From contig JAJBUK010000040.1 in assembly GCA_020860385.1 (NCBI GenBank), positions 1 to 41,788 of the forward strand: a DNA stretch of 41,788 nt. The letters are read 5' to 3'. This DNA comes from Clostridiales bacterium (GTDB taxonomy: Bacteria > Bacillota > Clostridia > Oscillospirales > Oscillospiraceae). Each line of letters begins with the position of its first letter. Position 1 is the first letter of the stretch. Both the position numbers and the translations under genes were made by a program. Below the pieces are notes generated by a model. That model was not told the origin of the DNA and did not search any database. It saw nothing but the letters and a program-made list of their open reading frames with translations. Below, in pieces: positions 8,758 through 17,366 of this stretch.

Positions 8758-9747
8758 TCATAAATACTGCGCGTTCAGCCGCCGAACCTCCTCTCGCATC
8801 CGTTCCACCACGTCCTCCGGCGCGGTGAGCTTCACCCCGCTGCCCAGGCTGATGACCCAGCCCAGGAACTGTTCGCTGACTGCCGCATCTACATAGGCGG
8901 TAAAATGGCCCTCGTCCTTCTGAATCACAGGGAAATCCTTCCCGAAGCGGTCAACCAGGACGCCGATCATCCGGTTTTCGCACTCCAGGGTAACGCGGGT
9001 CTCCTCCCCTGCGTACATACCGAACAGCCGCTTCGTATAGGCCGCCGGGTCAAAGGCCGCCAGCTTTTCCTGCCCTTCCCTGGGGGTATCCGTTACGGTG
9101 ATGTTTCGCATCTTGTCCACCCGGTAGTGTTTGATGGTGTCGGAAGAGGATTCGTAGGCAATCATATAGTAATTCTCATCGTCCCACCGCAGATGCCACG
9201 GGCTGACGCAGTACCAGGCCCCGCCCCGGCGCAGCTCCTCCTCCTTTTGGAGGTTCCACTGGAAGTAATGGAACCGGATTTGGCAGTTCCGGCTGATAGC
9301 CGCGTGAATATCGTCCACGTTATAGTAAATGCTCTCATTCATGGTCTTGACCCGGCCTGCAATCAGCACCTGGCGCTGGAGCTGCTTGCCGTCGTGGACG
9401 CTGCACAGCGTTTCCAGCTTCCGAATCAGTTCCCGGGATTTCCGCTCTGTGATAAATTTGGAGGATTGGACAGAGTCCACCAGGAGCTTCAGCTCCGGCA
9501 GCTCAAACGTCCTGGAAACCAGGTGGTAGGTGTGCGTCCGCCCCTGCTGCATGGCGACGATGTCCATGCCGAACTGCCGCAAATCTTCAATGTCCTGGTA
9601 CAGGGTTTTCCGCTCCACCGCTACGCCATACTGTTGCAGCCTGTCGATCAGTTCGCCTGCGGTCAGACCGTGGCCCTCGTCCGTCTCCTCCAGGAAAATT
9701 TTTGCCAAATATAAAGGCTTCTGCTTTTGGTTCTGTCCTCTTGCCAT
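8758..9747 (-). CDS. HTH/WYL-domain transcriptional regulator
   Basis: This encodes 329 residues. The N-terminal helix-turn-helix (about 15-65) contains LTAGELIDRLQQYG and ERKTLYQDIEDLRQFG, typical of DeoR-like WYL regulators. The middle WYL domain includes RFHYFQW and the section YCVSPWHLRWDDENYYMIAY, and a WCX-type C-terminal region ends the protein. WYL domains bind nucleotides, nucleic acid or other small ligands and modulate DNA binding. The gene is divergent from a membrane protein and PlsY-like operon. A near-perfect 13-bp inverted repeat covers its own -10 region, so autoregulation and control of the divergent operon are plausible. The ligand is unknown. Confidence 0.9.
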   Translation of the reverse strand: MARGQNQKQKPLYLAKIFLEETDEGHGLTAGELIDRLQQYGVAVERKTLYQDIEDLRQFGMDIVAMQQGRTHTYHLVSRTFELPELKLLVDSVQSSKFITERKSRELIRKLETLCSVHDGKQLQRQVLIAGRVKTMNESIYYNVDDIHAAISRNCQIRFHYFQWNLQKEEELRRGGAWYCVSPWHLRWDDENYYMIAYESSSDTIKHYRVDKMRNITVTDTPREGQEKLAAFDPAAYTKRLFGMYAGEETRVTLECENRMIGVLVDRFGKDFPVIQKDEGHFTAYVDAAVSEQFLGWVISLGSGVKLTAPEDVVERMREEVRRLNAQYL

Positions 9748-9759
9748 AGGAAACGCACA

Positions 9760-9800
9760 CTCCCCTCCCGTGTTTTCCTTATCATAGCACAGGAGGGGAG
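9760..9800. promoter_or_regulatory. Inverted repeat over the WYL gene promoter
   Basis: The arms CTCCCCTCCCGTG (9760-9772) and CACAGGAGGGGAG (9788-9800) match at 12 of 13 positions. The 15-bp gap contains the minus-strand -10-like TATGAT (9780-9785). The left arm also holds the gene's GGGAGGGGAG ribosome-binding stretch. Transcripts starting just after the -10 box would lack one arm, so a DNA-level operator is more likely than an RNA hairpin. Confidence 0.55.
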
Positions 9801-9852
9801 AAAATGGAATGGCGACTATGCGTGGTTGGTAACGATTTCAGAAGATTGTGCA

Positions 9853-9881
9853 TTGTTTTGTCATGGACAGACTGATATAAT
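9853..9881 (+). promoter_or_regulatory. Promoter of the membrane protein-plsY operon
   Basis: TTGTTT (9853-9858) and a consensus TATAAT (9876-9881) are 17 bp apart, about 40 bp before the first gene's start. Confidence 0.65.
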
Positions 9882-9919
9882 AAAAAGCATGAAACCTATG
9901 TTCATGGAGATGCATTTAA

Positions 9920-10495
9920 ATGTTTTCACAGTATGATTTGCAGACCCGGCAAATGCTGACGGGCAACCTCCTGCTGGCTGGCTGCTGCGTGTTCTATCTG
10001 GCGTGGTGGCTGATTGCGTTCAAACCGGAGGGCGCTGTCAAGGGGATGAAAAGCGGCTGGCTGCTGATTCCCGCGTTCCTGTTGGGGCTGGCTGCGGTGG
10101 TTCAAATCGTCCGGGGCAGCAATGTGGACGGTCAGGCGGCGCTATATCCAAGAGCTGCGGTGCTGATTGGCGGCGTAATCGCCTATATCGTACTGCTGGC
10201 GGCATCTGCGCTCCTTCTGAAGCGTCAAGTCACAACGGAGCTGTTCCTCATTGTGGGGTGGGCTGTGCTGATGTTCGTGGAGGTCAACGGGCTGTTTGCT
10301 CTGGGGCAGTATTCCAGGGCTGCGGCAATCGCTGTGCTTGTAATCGCCGTTATTGCAGCCATCATCAGCCTGATTTGCTACCTGCTGTACTATAACCTTG
10401 ACAGTGTGAAGGGGTATGTGGATGGAATGATACCGCTGCTCCTGGTGGCAGTGATGATGCTTGCGGTCACAGTCAGTGTGGTCGCTGCAAAATGA
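9920..10495 (+). CDS. Six-helix integral membrane protein of unknown function
   Basis: This encodes 191 residues and I do not recognise the family. About six hydrophobic helices are visible, at roughly 13-33, 44-62, 74-97, 103-123, 128-153 and 163-190, joined by short loops, with no signal peptide or catalytic motif. The start ATG 9920 has a modest GGAG 10 bp upstream and a good promoter (9853-9881). It is followed after 37 bp by a PlsY-like acyltransferase and then a YkvA-like protein, so a role in membrane lipid or envelope physiology is a contextual guess only. Confidence 0.75.
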   Translation: MFSQYDLQTRQMLTGNLLLAGCCVFYLAWWLIAFKPEGAVKGMKSGWLLIPAFLLGLAAVVQIVRGSNVDGQAALYPRAAVLIGGVIAYIVLLAASALLLKRQVTTELFLIVGWAVLMFVEVNGLFALGQYSRAAAIAVLVIAVIAAIISLICYLLYYNLDSVKGYVDGMIPLLLVAVMMLAVTVSVVAAK

Positions 10496-10532
10496 TGCAG
10501 CCGGACGACTGACCAACGCTTGGAGGGATTCG

Positions 10533-11162
10533 ATGTTCAGAGTATGGATCCTTCTGATAGGATATGGGTTCGGCAATTTTCTGACGGCGGAGGTCATCTC
10601 ACGCAGGCGCACCGGGAAAAGCGCCTTTGACAGAGGCAGCGGCAATCCGGGCATGGCGAACATTGCGGCGCAGGATGGGGCGGCATCCGGCGGATTGGTA
10701 CTGATGGGAGACCTGCTCAAAACCTTCCTTCCCTGCCTGCTCTGCCGCACGGTTTTGTTCCCGAAGGCGGGTGCGCTCGCTGCCGCATATGCCGGGCTTG
10801 GCGCAATTCTTGGCCACAACTTCCCCATCTGGCACCGCTTCAAGGGCGGGAAGGGTGTCTCATGCACCTGCGCTGCTCTCGTCAGCATTTCCTTTGGATA
10901 TGGTCTGTTGGCGTGCGTGGTTGGTGGAATCGGAGTTCTGGTCAGCCATTACCTCCCGATTGGCGCCGTCCTCATTCCTGCGGCGTTTCTGCTCCCAGCC
11001 TTTCATTTCTATGGCGGTGAGATTGGGGCGCTCACTGTAATCATGACGCTCATCATGCTGCAGCGGCATATGCCGGGGCTGCGGAATATTCCAACGGGGG
11101 CCGAGCCGAAGAAGGACTTCCGAAAGAAACGGAAAGACGATCAGCAGGATAAGCGCCCGTGA
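10533..11162 (+). CDS. plsY: PlsY-like glycerol-3-phosphate acyltransferase
   Basis: This encodes 209 residues of an integral membrane enzyme. PlsY transfers an acyl group from acyl-phosphate to glycerol-3-phosphate, the first step of phospholipid synthesis. The three family motifs are recognisable: GSGNPGMAN (canonical SGNPGATN), GHNFP, and FKGGKGVS (canonical GGKGVAT). The departures from consensus (M for A or T in the first motif, S-C-T in the third) suggest a divergent paralogue rather than the housekeeping copy. The start ATG 10533 has TGGAGGG about 5 bp upstream. A basic, hydrophilic C-terminal tail follows the last helix. Confidence 0.85.
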   Translation: MFRVWILLIGYGFGNFLTAEVISRRRTGKSAFDRGSGNPGMANIAAQDGAASGGLVLMGDLLKTFLPCLLCRTVLFPKAGALAAAYAGLGAILGHNFPIWHRFKGGKGVSCTCAALVSISFGYGLLACVVGGIGVLVSHYLPIGAVLIPAAFLLPAFHFYGGEIGALTVIMTLIMLQRHMPGLRNIPTGAEPKKDFRKKRKDDQQDKRP

Positions 11163-11201
11163 CAGGGGCGTTTTCGACGTCATAACCGAGGGTGATGTGA
11201 A

Positions 11202-11570
11202 ATGGGGTTAACGGACCGGGCGAAGCGCCTCAAAAGCGACATACCTGCGATTTTTATCGCTCTGAAGGACAAGAATACACCATTCATTGCCAGACTGTTT
11301 GCCGGTATCACGATGGGTTACGCACTGTCGCCCATAGACCTGATTCCGGATTTCATCCCTGTGCTGGGCTATCTGGACGACGTGATTTTGCTCCCGGCGC
11401 TGGCAGCGCTGACAATCAAGTGCATTCCGAAGGATGTATGGGAAAGGAGCAAAGCGGCAAGCGAGGGATTGTGGGCGGATGGCAAGCCCCAAAAATGGTA
11501 TTATGCCATTCCTATCGTTGCGTTCTGGCTCATCATCGCCTGGTTGGTGGTGAAGGCTGTCTGGCTTTAG
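11202..11570 (+). CDS. YkvA/DUF1232 family membrane protein
   Basis: This encodes 122 residues. It carries the DUF1232 core, with GYALSPIDLIPDFIPVLGYLDD followed by a hydrophobic stretch, and a C-terminal transmembrane helix (about 97-120). DUF1232 proteins are small membrane proteins of unknown biochemical role. It probably belongs to the same operon as the PlsY-like gene, 39 bp upstream. The start ATG 11202 is preceded by a weak GAGGGTGAT site. Confidence 0.88.
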   Translation: MGLTDRAKRLKSDIPAIFIALKDKNTPFIARLFAGITMGYALSPIDLIPDFIPVLGYLDDVILLPALAALTIKCIPKDVWERSKAASEGLWADGKPQKWYYAIPIVAFWLIIAWLVVKAVWL

Positions 11571-11669
11571 GCGGTAGAGGCGGAACCCTGGTTCAGCGCA
11601 AACGTAAACGAACGGTTTTGGAAACAATAGGATAGCCGACTTTGGCCGCGGTTCTGTGCCGGTCAATAA

Positions 11670-11714
11670 GGGGCCAGCTCTCTCCCTGCGCAGGCAGGAG
11701 AATGGGCTGGCCCC
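11670..11714. terminator. Hairpin between convergent genes
   Basis: Arms GGGGCCAGC (11670-11678) and GCTGGCCCC (11706-11714) form a stable GC stem. It lies between the stops of the YkvA-like gene and the beta-glucuronidase gene. T-runs are weak on both sides, so terminator function is likely but not certain. Confidence 0.5.
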
Positions 11715-11754
11715 TGTGTTCGTGTTGGCAGCAGCGTTGCCGGAAGGTTTTACC

Positions 11755-13548
11755 TTATCCTTTATAGCCGAAGTCTGGGATGCCCGTCCAGCGATGCCGG
11801 AAGTAGTGGGCAGCCAGCTTGGGGCGACGGTCCCGGGTCAGCAGGCCCTTCTTGTTGCCGTCCACCCGCATGGGGCCCTGGATGGTGGCGAAGTCCGCGA
11901 AGTTCCAAATCTGCTCCCCGATGAAGAAGGGACGTTTGTCCAGCTCCGCGTTCAGCCGGGCGTAATAGTCCGCCTGATACTCCTCGCTGAACATCTCGCC
12001 GTTGGTGTTGTGAATGCCGGGGTAGGTGTCGGCCCCGTACTCGGTGAACATCACCGGCTTGCTCTGGTCGGCCCAGAAGTCCAGTTCGGTGTTCAGGGCG
12101 TCGCAGGCGGCGTCCAGGTCGCCGCTGAGGTTATACCAGCCGTAGTAGCGGTTCAGGCACACCACGTCCATGGTGCGGGTGATGATGTCCCGCTCATAGT
12201 TATTCTGGCAGCAAACCAGGGTGACAGGTCGGTTCTGAGGGTCCTGAGCATGGGCCTGCTCGTAGAGGGGATGGAAGTAGTCATAGGCGGACTGGGGAAA
12301 ATGCTCTGTGTCCGGCTCGTTGGCGATAGACCACATGACCACCGAGGGGTGATTCTTGTCCCGGTCGATCATGTCCCGGAGAACATCACGGTGATGCTGG
12401 TGGATGCGCATGACCTGGTAGGGGTCCTCACTGCCGCCGGCGTTGATGCCCACGGCGGGAGTCTCGTCAATGATGACGATGCCCTCCCGGTCGCACAGGT
12501 CGTACATCTCCTCAGCGTAGGGGTAGTGGCTGGTGCGGAAGGAGTTTGCCCCCAGCCAGCGCATAAGGGAAATATCCTTTACATTCAGGCAGTTGTCTGT
12601 CCCCCGGCCGTGGAAGAAGCTGTCCTCATGCTTGCCGAAGCCCTTAAAGTAGAAGGGCTTTCCATTGATGAGGAACTGCGTCCCCCGCACCTCCACGGTG
12701 CGGACGCCGAAGGTCTGCTCATACACGTCCTCCCCGAAGGTCACCCGGGCGGTATAGAGGTACGCCTTTCCCGGCTGCCAGAGGGTGGCGTTGGGGATGC
12801 GGCATTGGCCTTCGCACCCCTCCCCTTCTGCCACGGTGCGCCGCGCCTCGTCCAGGATGGTCACACGGGCCGCGCCTTCCCCGACGGTGTCCACCCTATA
12901 GTCTACCAGGCCGTCCGCCCCGTCGATGGAGGGCACCAGGGTGATGTCCCGGATATAGCTTTTCGGGGTGGTGTAAAGGTATACGGGGCGGATGATGCCC
13001 GCATAGTTGAAGAAGTCAAAGTTAGGCTTGTTTGCGGGCTTGCAGCGGGTTTTTGCCAGTTCAATGGAGGGCACCCCCGGATTGTCCGAGCCGAAGAAGG
13101 CCACAGTGTTCTCGTTGCCCACAGGGAGAGTGGAGTAGTTCACCCGGTTGTCCACCGCCACAGCCAAAAGGTTCGTGCCGGGCACCAGGGCGTCGTTCAC
13201 CTCAAACTCAAAGGGCAGGAAGCCCCCCTTGTGGCTCCCCAGCTTTTTGCCGTTCAGATACACCTCGGTGGCGTGAGTCACCGCGCCGAACCGGAGGACG
13301 ATGCGCTCCCCAAGAACACTTCTGGGGACGGTGAAGGTGCGCTGATACACCGCCCAGCCATAGTGGGCCCTGAGGTTCACGTCGTCCTTCTGGTCATTGT
13401 AGGAGGCGGGTACTGCCATGGTCAGGGCGTCCTCCATGGGGGCCTCCATCCACGCGCGGGGGTAGTCCTCCGCCCCCGCCGTCCGAAAGGCCCAGATGTC
13501 GTTCAGGGTCAGCAGAGTGCGGGCTTCGTTCAGTTTTGGGTAAAGCAT
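11755..13548 (-). CDS. uidA: Beta-glucuronidase (GH2)
   Basis: This encodes 597 residues, close to E. coli GusA (603), with a sugar-binding domain, an immunoglobulin-like domain and a TIM barrel. The acid/base is Glu411 in SIANEPDT and the nucleophile is Glu503 in TEYGADT. The glucuronate-selective N-K motif is present as NKKG (Asn565, Lys567), which separates it from beta-galactosidases and mannosidases of GH2. The active-site loop after DETPAVG is clearly shorter than in E. coli, resembling the mini-loop or no-loop gut enzymes. No signal peptide is seen, so it acts in the cytoplasm on imported glucuronides. It overlaps the upstream GH78 gene by 19 bp and is the last gene of the operon. Confidence 0.95.
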   Translation of the reverse strand: MLYPKLNEARTLLTLNDIWAFRTAGAEDYPRAWMEAPMEDALTMAVPASYNDQKDDVNLRAHYGWAVYQRTFTVPRSVLGERIVLRFGAVTHATEVYLNGKKLGSHKGGFLPFEFEVNDALVPGTNLLAVAVDNRVNYSTLPVGNENTVAFFGSDNPGVPSIELAKTRCKPANKPNFDFFNYAGIIRPVYLYTTPKSYIRDITLVPSIDGADGLVDYRVDTVGEGAARVTILDEARRTVAEGEGCEGQCRIPNATLWQPGKAYLYTARVTFGEDVYEQTFGVRTVEVRGTQFLINGKPFYFKGFGKHEDSFFHGRGTDNCLNVKDISLMRWLGANSFRTSHYPYAEEMYDLCDREGIVIIDETPAVGINAGGSEDPYQVMRIHQHHRDVLRDMIDRDKNHPSVVMWSIANEPDTEHFPQSAYDYFHPLYEQAHAQDPQNRPVTLVCCQNNYERDIITRTMDVVCLNRYYGWYNLSGDLDAACDALNTELDFWADQSKPVMFTEYGADTYPGIHNTNGEMFSEEYQADYYARLNAELDKRPFFIGEQIWNFADFATIQGPMRVDGNKKGLLTRDRRPKLAAHYFRHRWTGIPDFGYKG

Positions 13549-15689
13549 TTCAGTTCCATCCTTTCTAATGTGGGGGCGTAGCCCCTTTGTTTCGTCACCT
13601 TCAGCAGCTTCCCCCGGAAGGGAGCCTGAAGGGTGAAGCCGTCCAGTTCCTCCGGCAGGTGAGGTTCAAACCGCAGCCCCGACCGGCTGTCCGGGTCGGG
13701 CCGCAGCCCCGCCAGTTCCTCCACCAGCAGAGGAATCGCCCCGCTGGCCCAGGCGTGGCACAGGCTGGTGTTCCACTTCTGCTCCTTGCCCCAGGCTTCA
13801 AAGCAGGCGGTTGCCCCCTCCCGGAGCATATTCCGCCAGCCGTACTCGTCCGTCCGGGTCAGAAGGCGGTAGAGGGTGTCGTACTTCCCCATGCGCCCCA
13901 GCCCACGAAGGGCGAAATACATGGGCATGGTTCCGCAGACCCGCCCAGGGGTGCAGAGCAATCGCTCATAGGCATCCCACCCCTCCTCCGGCAGCAGACC
14001 GAAGCAGGCGGCGTAGAGGTTGGCGTGAAGGGAGCAGTGGGCGCTGCTCTCGCTGTCGGCAAAGAGCCGTTGCTCCGGGCGGTAGAAGGTGCGGAGATAC
14101 GCCTCCTTCACCCGTTCCGAGCGGTTTACCACCGGCAGGCCCAGCAGGCCGCGCATCCGCTCCTCCGCCGCCAGCGCCCCGCACCACAGGGCGTTGATGA
14201 CGTTGTGGACGCCGGGCCCTACAACGGGGCGGGTCAGGGAGAAGTCGTAGCCGTCCCGCAGGTTCTCCGGCCAGTCCACCAGGTTCCACAGTTCGCCTAC
14301 CGATTCCAGCAGCCCATCGGGCCGCTGCCACTTCCGGGCAAACGTATCCAGCATAGCGGAGATAGTGGGGAGGCATTCGCTTAAAAACGTTCTGTCCCCG
14401 GTGAATAACCAATCCATCCACACCAGCTGGGGGAACAAGAGGGAGAAGTCCCCGATCTCCTGCATCAGCGAACCGGGGGCCACCCCCATCAGGGTGGGGG
14501 AAATGCTGGCCGAGGCCAGAAAGTCCCGGATGCACTTGCGGAGCATGGACGGGTCGCCGGTGAGCCACAAGTGGGCGTGGGCGGTGATAACAGCGTCCCC
14601 CAGGTACTGCCCCTTTTCCCGGGTGCAGCAGTCCAGGAAGCTGTCCTGGGTGCAGCAGCGGACGGCGTTCTTGCAGATGGCGAAGATGCCCTCCAGCTCA
14701 TCTGTGGGGCAGCGGAGGGTACACAAGCCCTCCTCCATGGGGTGATGCCGCTCCCTGGCGCGGAGGTTCCACACCTCCACCCCCGCCGGGTACAGCACTT
14801 CCGCATAGCGGAAGGCCTTGTAGTCGTATGGGTGTAAAGTGTTTTCCCCTTCGTTCAGCGTCCAGCGCTCCTGATAGCGGCAGTTGCACCGCAACTCGTA
14901 CCGCACCCGGCCCTTCCGGTTCAGCTCCTCCCCGAAGCGGAGGGTAACTTGCTGCCCGGCGTGGCCGCTGGCGTTCAGGTGGAGCGTTCCCGCCAGTTCC
15001 CGGCCAAAGTCCAGGAGCAGGCCACCGGGGATAGGGTCTATCTCTGTCGGCAACCGCTCCCCTTCCCACAGCGGCTCCGTTTCCTGGGGAATCAGGTGAT
15101 AGTCTGCCCAAGGGGCGGGGACGAGGCGGCCCCAGTCCGAATCGTCAAAGCCAGGCTGCTCCCAGCCCTCTGGGTACTGTCGGGCGTCAAAGTCCTCCAG
15201 AAATTGGGTGTCATAGCCCACCGGGGTCCCGGAATAGGCGGTGCAGAGTTGATAGCGCCAGTCGATGGGGCAGACCTCCCCGTTTGGGCCGACTGCCTCC
15301 GCCCACAGGCCGAAGCGTCCGTCGCCGCTGTTCCACACCCGGTTGATGAGACCCTGATAGTACAGGTGAAGGGCGACGGTGATAGTCTGCACGCCCGTCA
15401 GGGGATAGGTCAGATAGGGGTACCGTTCCGGGTAGGCCGGGGCGGGGCCTTGCCCCGTGTACACGCCGTTTAGCCAGAGCTGATAATGGTCGTCCGCGGT
15501 AAGGCGCAGACGATAGTCCCCCTCCCCCAGGGTCAGGACGCCCCGCGCCAGCACATGGAAGTTGGCGGGCGCACCAGTGGGGGGCAAGGGAGAGGTGTCC
15601 TGCTCCCGGCGAAACACGTTGATTTGCCGGACGTGGGCCCACTCTGGGACGGTCAGCCAACCGGTATCCTGGGTTCCTCCTTTGGTCAC
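13530..15689 (-). CDS. GH78-like alpha-L-rhamnosidase
   Basis: This encodes 719 residues with the GH78 build. Beta-sandwich domains (about 1-330) include the DHYQLWLNGVYTGQGPAP sugar-binding module. An (alpha/alpha)6 barrel (about 330-640) follows, and a short beta-domain with DGFTLQAPF closes the chain. The catalytic-loop segment SFLDCCTREKGQYLGD stands where family members have DCPQRDERLGWTGD, so the acidic residues are kept but the context is atypical. It should release terminal rhamnose from oligosaccharides in the cytoplasm. The GTG start 15689 overlaps the kduD stop (GTGA). An internal AAAGGAGG just inside the frame makes the start slightly uncertain. Another GH78-like inverting specificity cannot be excluded. 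Confidence 0.85.
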   Translation of the reverse strand: MTKGGTQDTGWLTVPEWAHVRQINVFRREQDTSPLPPTGAPANFHVLARGVLTLGEGDYRLRLTADDHYQLWLNGVYTGQGPAPAYPERYPYLTYPLTGVQTITVALHLYYQGLINRVWNSGDGRFGLWAEAVGPNGEVCPIDWRYQLCTAYSGTPVGYDTQFLEDFDARQYPEGWEQPGFDDSDWGRLVPAPWADYHLIPQETEPLWEGERLPTEIDPIPGGLLLDFGRELAGTLHLNASGHAGQQVTLRFGEELNRKGRVRYELRCNCRYQERWTLNEGENTLHPYDYKAFRYAEVLYPAGVEVWNLRARERHHPMEEGLCTLRCPTDELEGIFAICKNAVRCCTQDSFLDCCTREKGQYLGDAVITAHAHLWLTGDPSMLRKCIRDFLASASISPTLMGVAPGSLMQEIGDFSLLFPQLVWMDWLFTGDRTFLSECLPTISAMLDTFARKWQRPDGLLESVGELWNLVDWPENLRDGYDFSLTRPVVGPGVHNVINALWCGALAAEERMRGLLGLPVVNRSERVKEAYLRTFYRPEQRLFADSESSAHCSLHANLYAACFGLLPEEGWDAYERLLCTPGRVCGTMPMYFALRGLGRMGKYDTLYRLLTRTDEYGWRNMLREGATACFEAWGKEQKWNTSLCHAWASGAIPLLVEELAGLRPDPDSRSGLRFEPHLPEELDGFTLQAPFRGKLLKVTKQRGYAPTLERMELKCFTQN

Positions 15690-16489
15690 GGCTGCTTTCC
15701 GATGTAGGCCAGGATGCCGCCGTCCACATACAGGATTTGCCCGTTGACGAAGTTGGAGGCGTCAGAGGCCAGGAACACCGCCGGGCCGGTCAGGTCGTCC
15801 ACCGTCCCCCAGCGCTCCGCCGGGGTTTTTGCGCAAATGAACTGGTCAAAGGGGTGACGGCTGCCGTCGCTCTGGGCTTCCCGTAGGGGGGCCGTCTGTG
15901 GGGTGGCGATGTACCCCGGGCCGATGCCGTTGCACTGGATGTTCTGCCCGCCGAACTCGGAGCAGATGTTCTTCGTCAGCATTTTCAGTCCGCCCTTAGC
16001 GGCAGCATAGGCGGAGACGGTCTCCCGGCCCAGTTCGCTCATCATGGAGCAGATGTTGATGATTTTGCCGTGGCCCTTGTCGATCATCCCCGGCAGCACC
16101 GCTTTGGAGACGATGAAGGGGGCGTTCAGATCCAAATCCACCACCTGACGGAAGTCGGCGGCGGACATCTCGCACATGGGGATGCGCTTAATCATTCCGG
16201 CGTTGTTCACCAGAATGTCGATAACACCCACATCCTCCCGAATTTGGGCCACCATAGCCTGCACCTGTGCCTCATCCGTCACATCGCAGAGGTAACCCTT
16301 CGCCTCGATGCCGGCCTCTCGATAGCGGGCCTCCGCATCCTTTAACCGACCCTCGTTGTGGCCGTTAAAGACCACTTTGGCCCCCGCTTCGCCGAAGGCT
16401 TTGACGATGGCGAAGCCGATGCCGTAGGTGCCGCCGGTGATCAGGGCCACCTTCCCCTCCAGGGAAAAGGACTTCAAAATATCGCTCAT
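15686..16489 (-). CDS. kduD: 2-deoxy-D-gluconate 3-dehydrogenase / DKII reductase KduD
   Basis: This is a 267-residue short-chain dehydrogenase. The nucleotide motif GGTYGIG, the NNAG motif and the catalytic Y-x-x-x-K (AYAAAKGG) are all visible, and the chain opens with FSLEGKVALITGG as in KduD. KduD reduces 2,5-diketo-3-deoxygluconate, the KduI product, to 2-keto-3-deoxygluconate using NAD(H). The start chosen is ATG 16489, because GAGGTGA sits 5 bp upstream; an in-frame GTG three codons earlier overlaps the kduI stop. Its position between kduI and GH78 places it in uronate catabolism. Confidence 0.93.
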   Translation of the reverse strand: MSDILKSFSLEGKVALITGGTYGIGFAIVKAFGEAGAKVVFNGHNEGRLKDAEARYREAGIEAKGYLCDVTDEAQVQAMVAQIREDVGVIDILVNNAGMIKRIPMCEMSAADFRQVVDLDLNAPFIVSKAVLPGMIDKGHGKIINICSMMSELGRETVSAYAAAKGGLKMLTKNICSEFGGQNIQCNGIGPGYIATPQTAPLREAQSDGSRHPFDQFICAKTPAERWGTVDDLTGPAVFLASDASNFVNGQILYVDGGILAYIGKQP

Positions 16490-16494
16490 GCCGC

Positions 16495-17337
16495 TCACCT
16501 CAGGTCGGGGATGTCGATGTTGTCCATATCGTCAAACGCCTGGTTCTCGCCGCCCATAGCCCAGATGAAGGTGTAATTGCTGGTGCCGGCCCCGGCGTGG
16601 ATGGACCAGGAGGGGGAAATGACTGCTTCCTCATTGTGCATGACGATATGGCGGGTCTCCTGGCCCTCCCCCATCATGTGGAAGACCACATTGCCCTCGG
16701 GAATGTCGAAATAGGTGTAAATCTCCATCCGCCGCTCGTGGGTGTGGGCGGGCATGGTATTCCACACGCTGCCCGGCTCCAGGACGGTCATGCCCATGGA
16801 GAGCTGACAGGTAGGCAGCACGTCCGGATGGATAAACTGGTTGATGACCCGCTTGTTGGAGGTCTCCATGCTGCCCAGCGGCCGCTTGGCTGCGTCGGCC
16901 AGCTTGATGAGCCTTGTCTCATAGGAGCAGTGGGCCGGGGCGGACACCATGTAGAACTTGGCGGGGGCGTCCGGGCTGTCGCTGGCAAGCAGCACCTCCT
17001 TCGCCCCGCGGGTGATGTACAGGCAGTCCTTGTTCCCCATGGGGTAGGTCTTGCCGTCCACCTGAATGGAGCCGGGTGCGCCGATATTGAAGATGCCGAT
17101 TTCCCGGCGCTCCAGGAAGTATCCGGTGCCGAAGCTGCCCCAGACGTCGATGCCCTTGTCGATGGAGACAGTCTCGTTTACCGGCATACAGCCCAGGGTG
17201 ACCATTCTGTCCACATGGCTGTAAATGGCCACCACCTGGTCGGGCCGGTAGAGGTTTTGAATCAGGAACTCATCCCGCAGCTCCTGGGTGGTGTAGCGCT
17301 TCACATCGCGCTGATTGGCGGAATAACGAATGTCCAT
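16495..17337 (-). CDS. kduI: 5-keto-4-deoxyuronate isomerase KduI
   Basis: This is a 280-residue cupin-type isomerase of normal length. The zinc ligands expected from E. coli KduI are present: His198, His200 and Glu205 in AHTHERRMEIY, and His247 in SWSIHAGAG. It converts 4-deoxy-L-threo-5-hexosulose uronate, the ring-opened unsaturated uronic acid, to 2,5-diketo-3-deoxygluconate. The open frame extends 62 codons further upstream, but AAGGAGAA 8 bp before ATG 17337 and alignment to MDIRYSANQRDVKRY fix this start. It feeds KduD, whose gene follows with overlapping start and stop. Confidence 0.95.
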   Translation of the reverse strand: MDIRYSANQRDVKRYTTQELRDEFLIQNLYRPDQVVAIYSHVDRMVTLGCMPVNETVSIDKGIDVWGSFGTGYFLERREIGIFNIGAPGSIQVDGKTYPMGNKDCLYITRGAKEVLLASDSPDAPAKFYMVSAPAHCSYETRLIKLADAAKRPLGSMETSNKRVINQFIHPDVLPTCQLSMGMTVLEPGSVWNTMPAHTHERRMEIYTYFDIPEGNVVFHMMGEGQETRHIVMHNEEAVISPSWSIHAGAGTSNYTFIWAMGGENQAFDDMDNIDIPDLR

Positions 17338-17366
17338 AAAGTAGTTCTCCTTTACATCATTTTTGT

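Noticed and set aside
11656-13581. 641-codon plus-strand frame opposite beta-glucuronidase
   Set aside because: This is a long antisense shadow caused by high GC at third positions; the opposite strand has all catalytic GH2 motifs.
16490-16498. GTG start three codons upstream for kduD
   Set aside because: The ATG at 16489 has the better-spaced GAGGTGA ribosome site and matches the usual KduD N-terminus.
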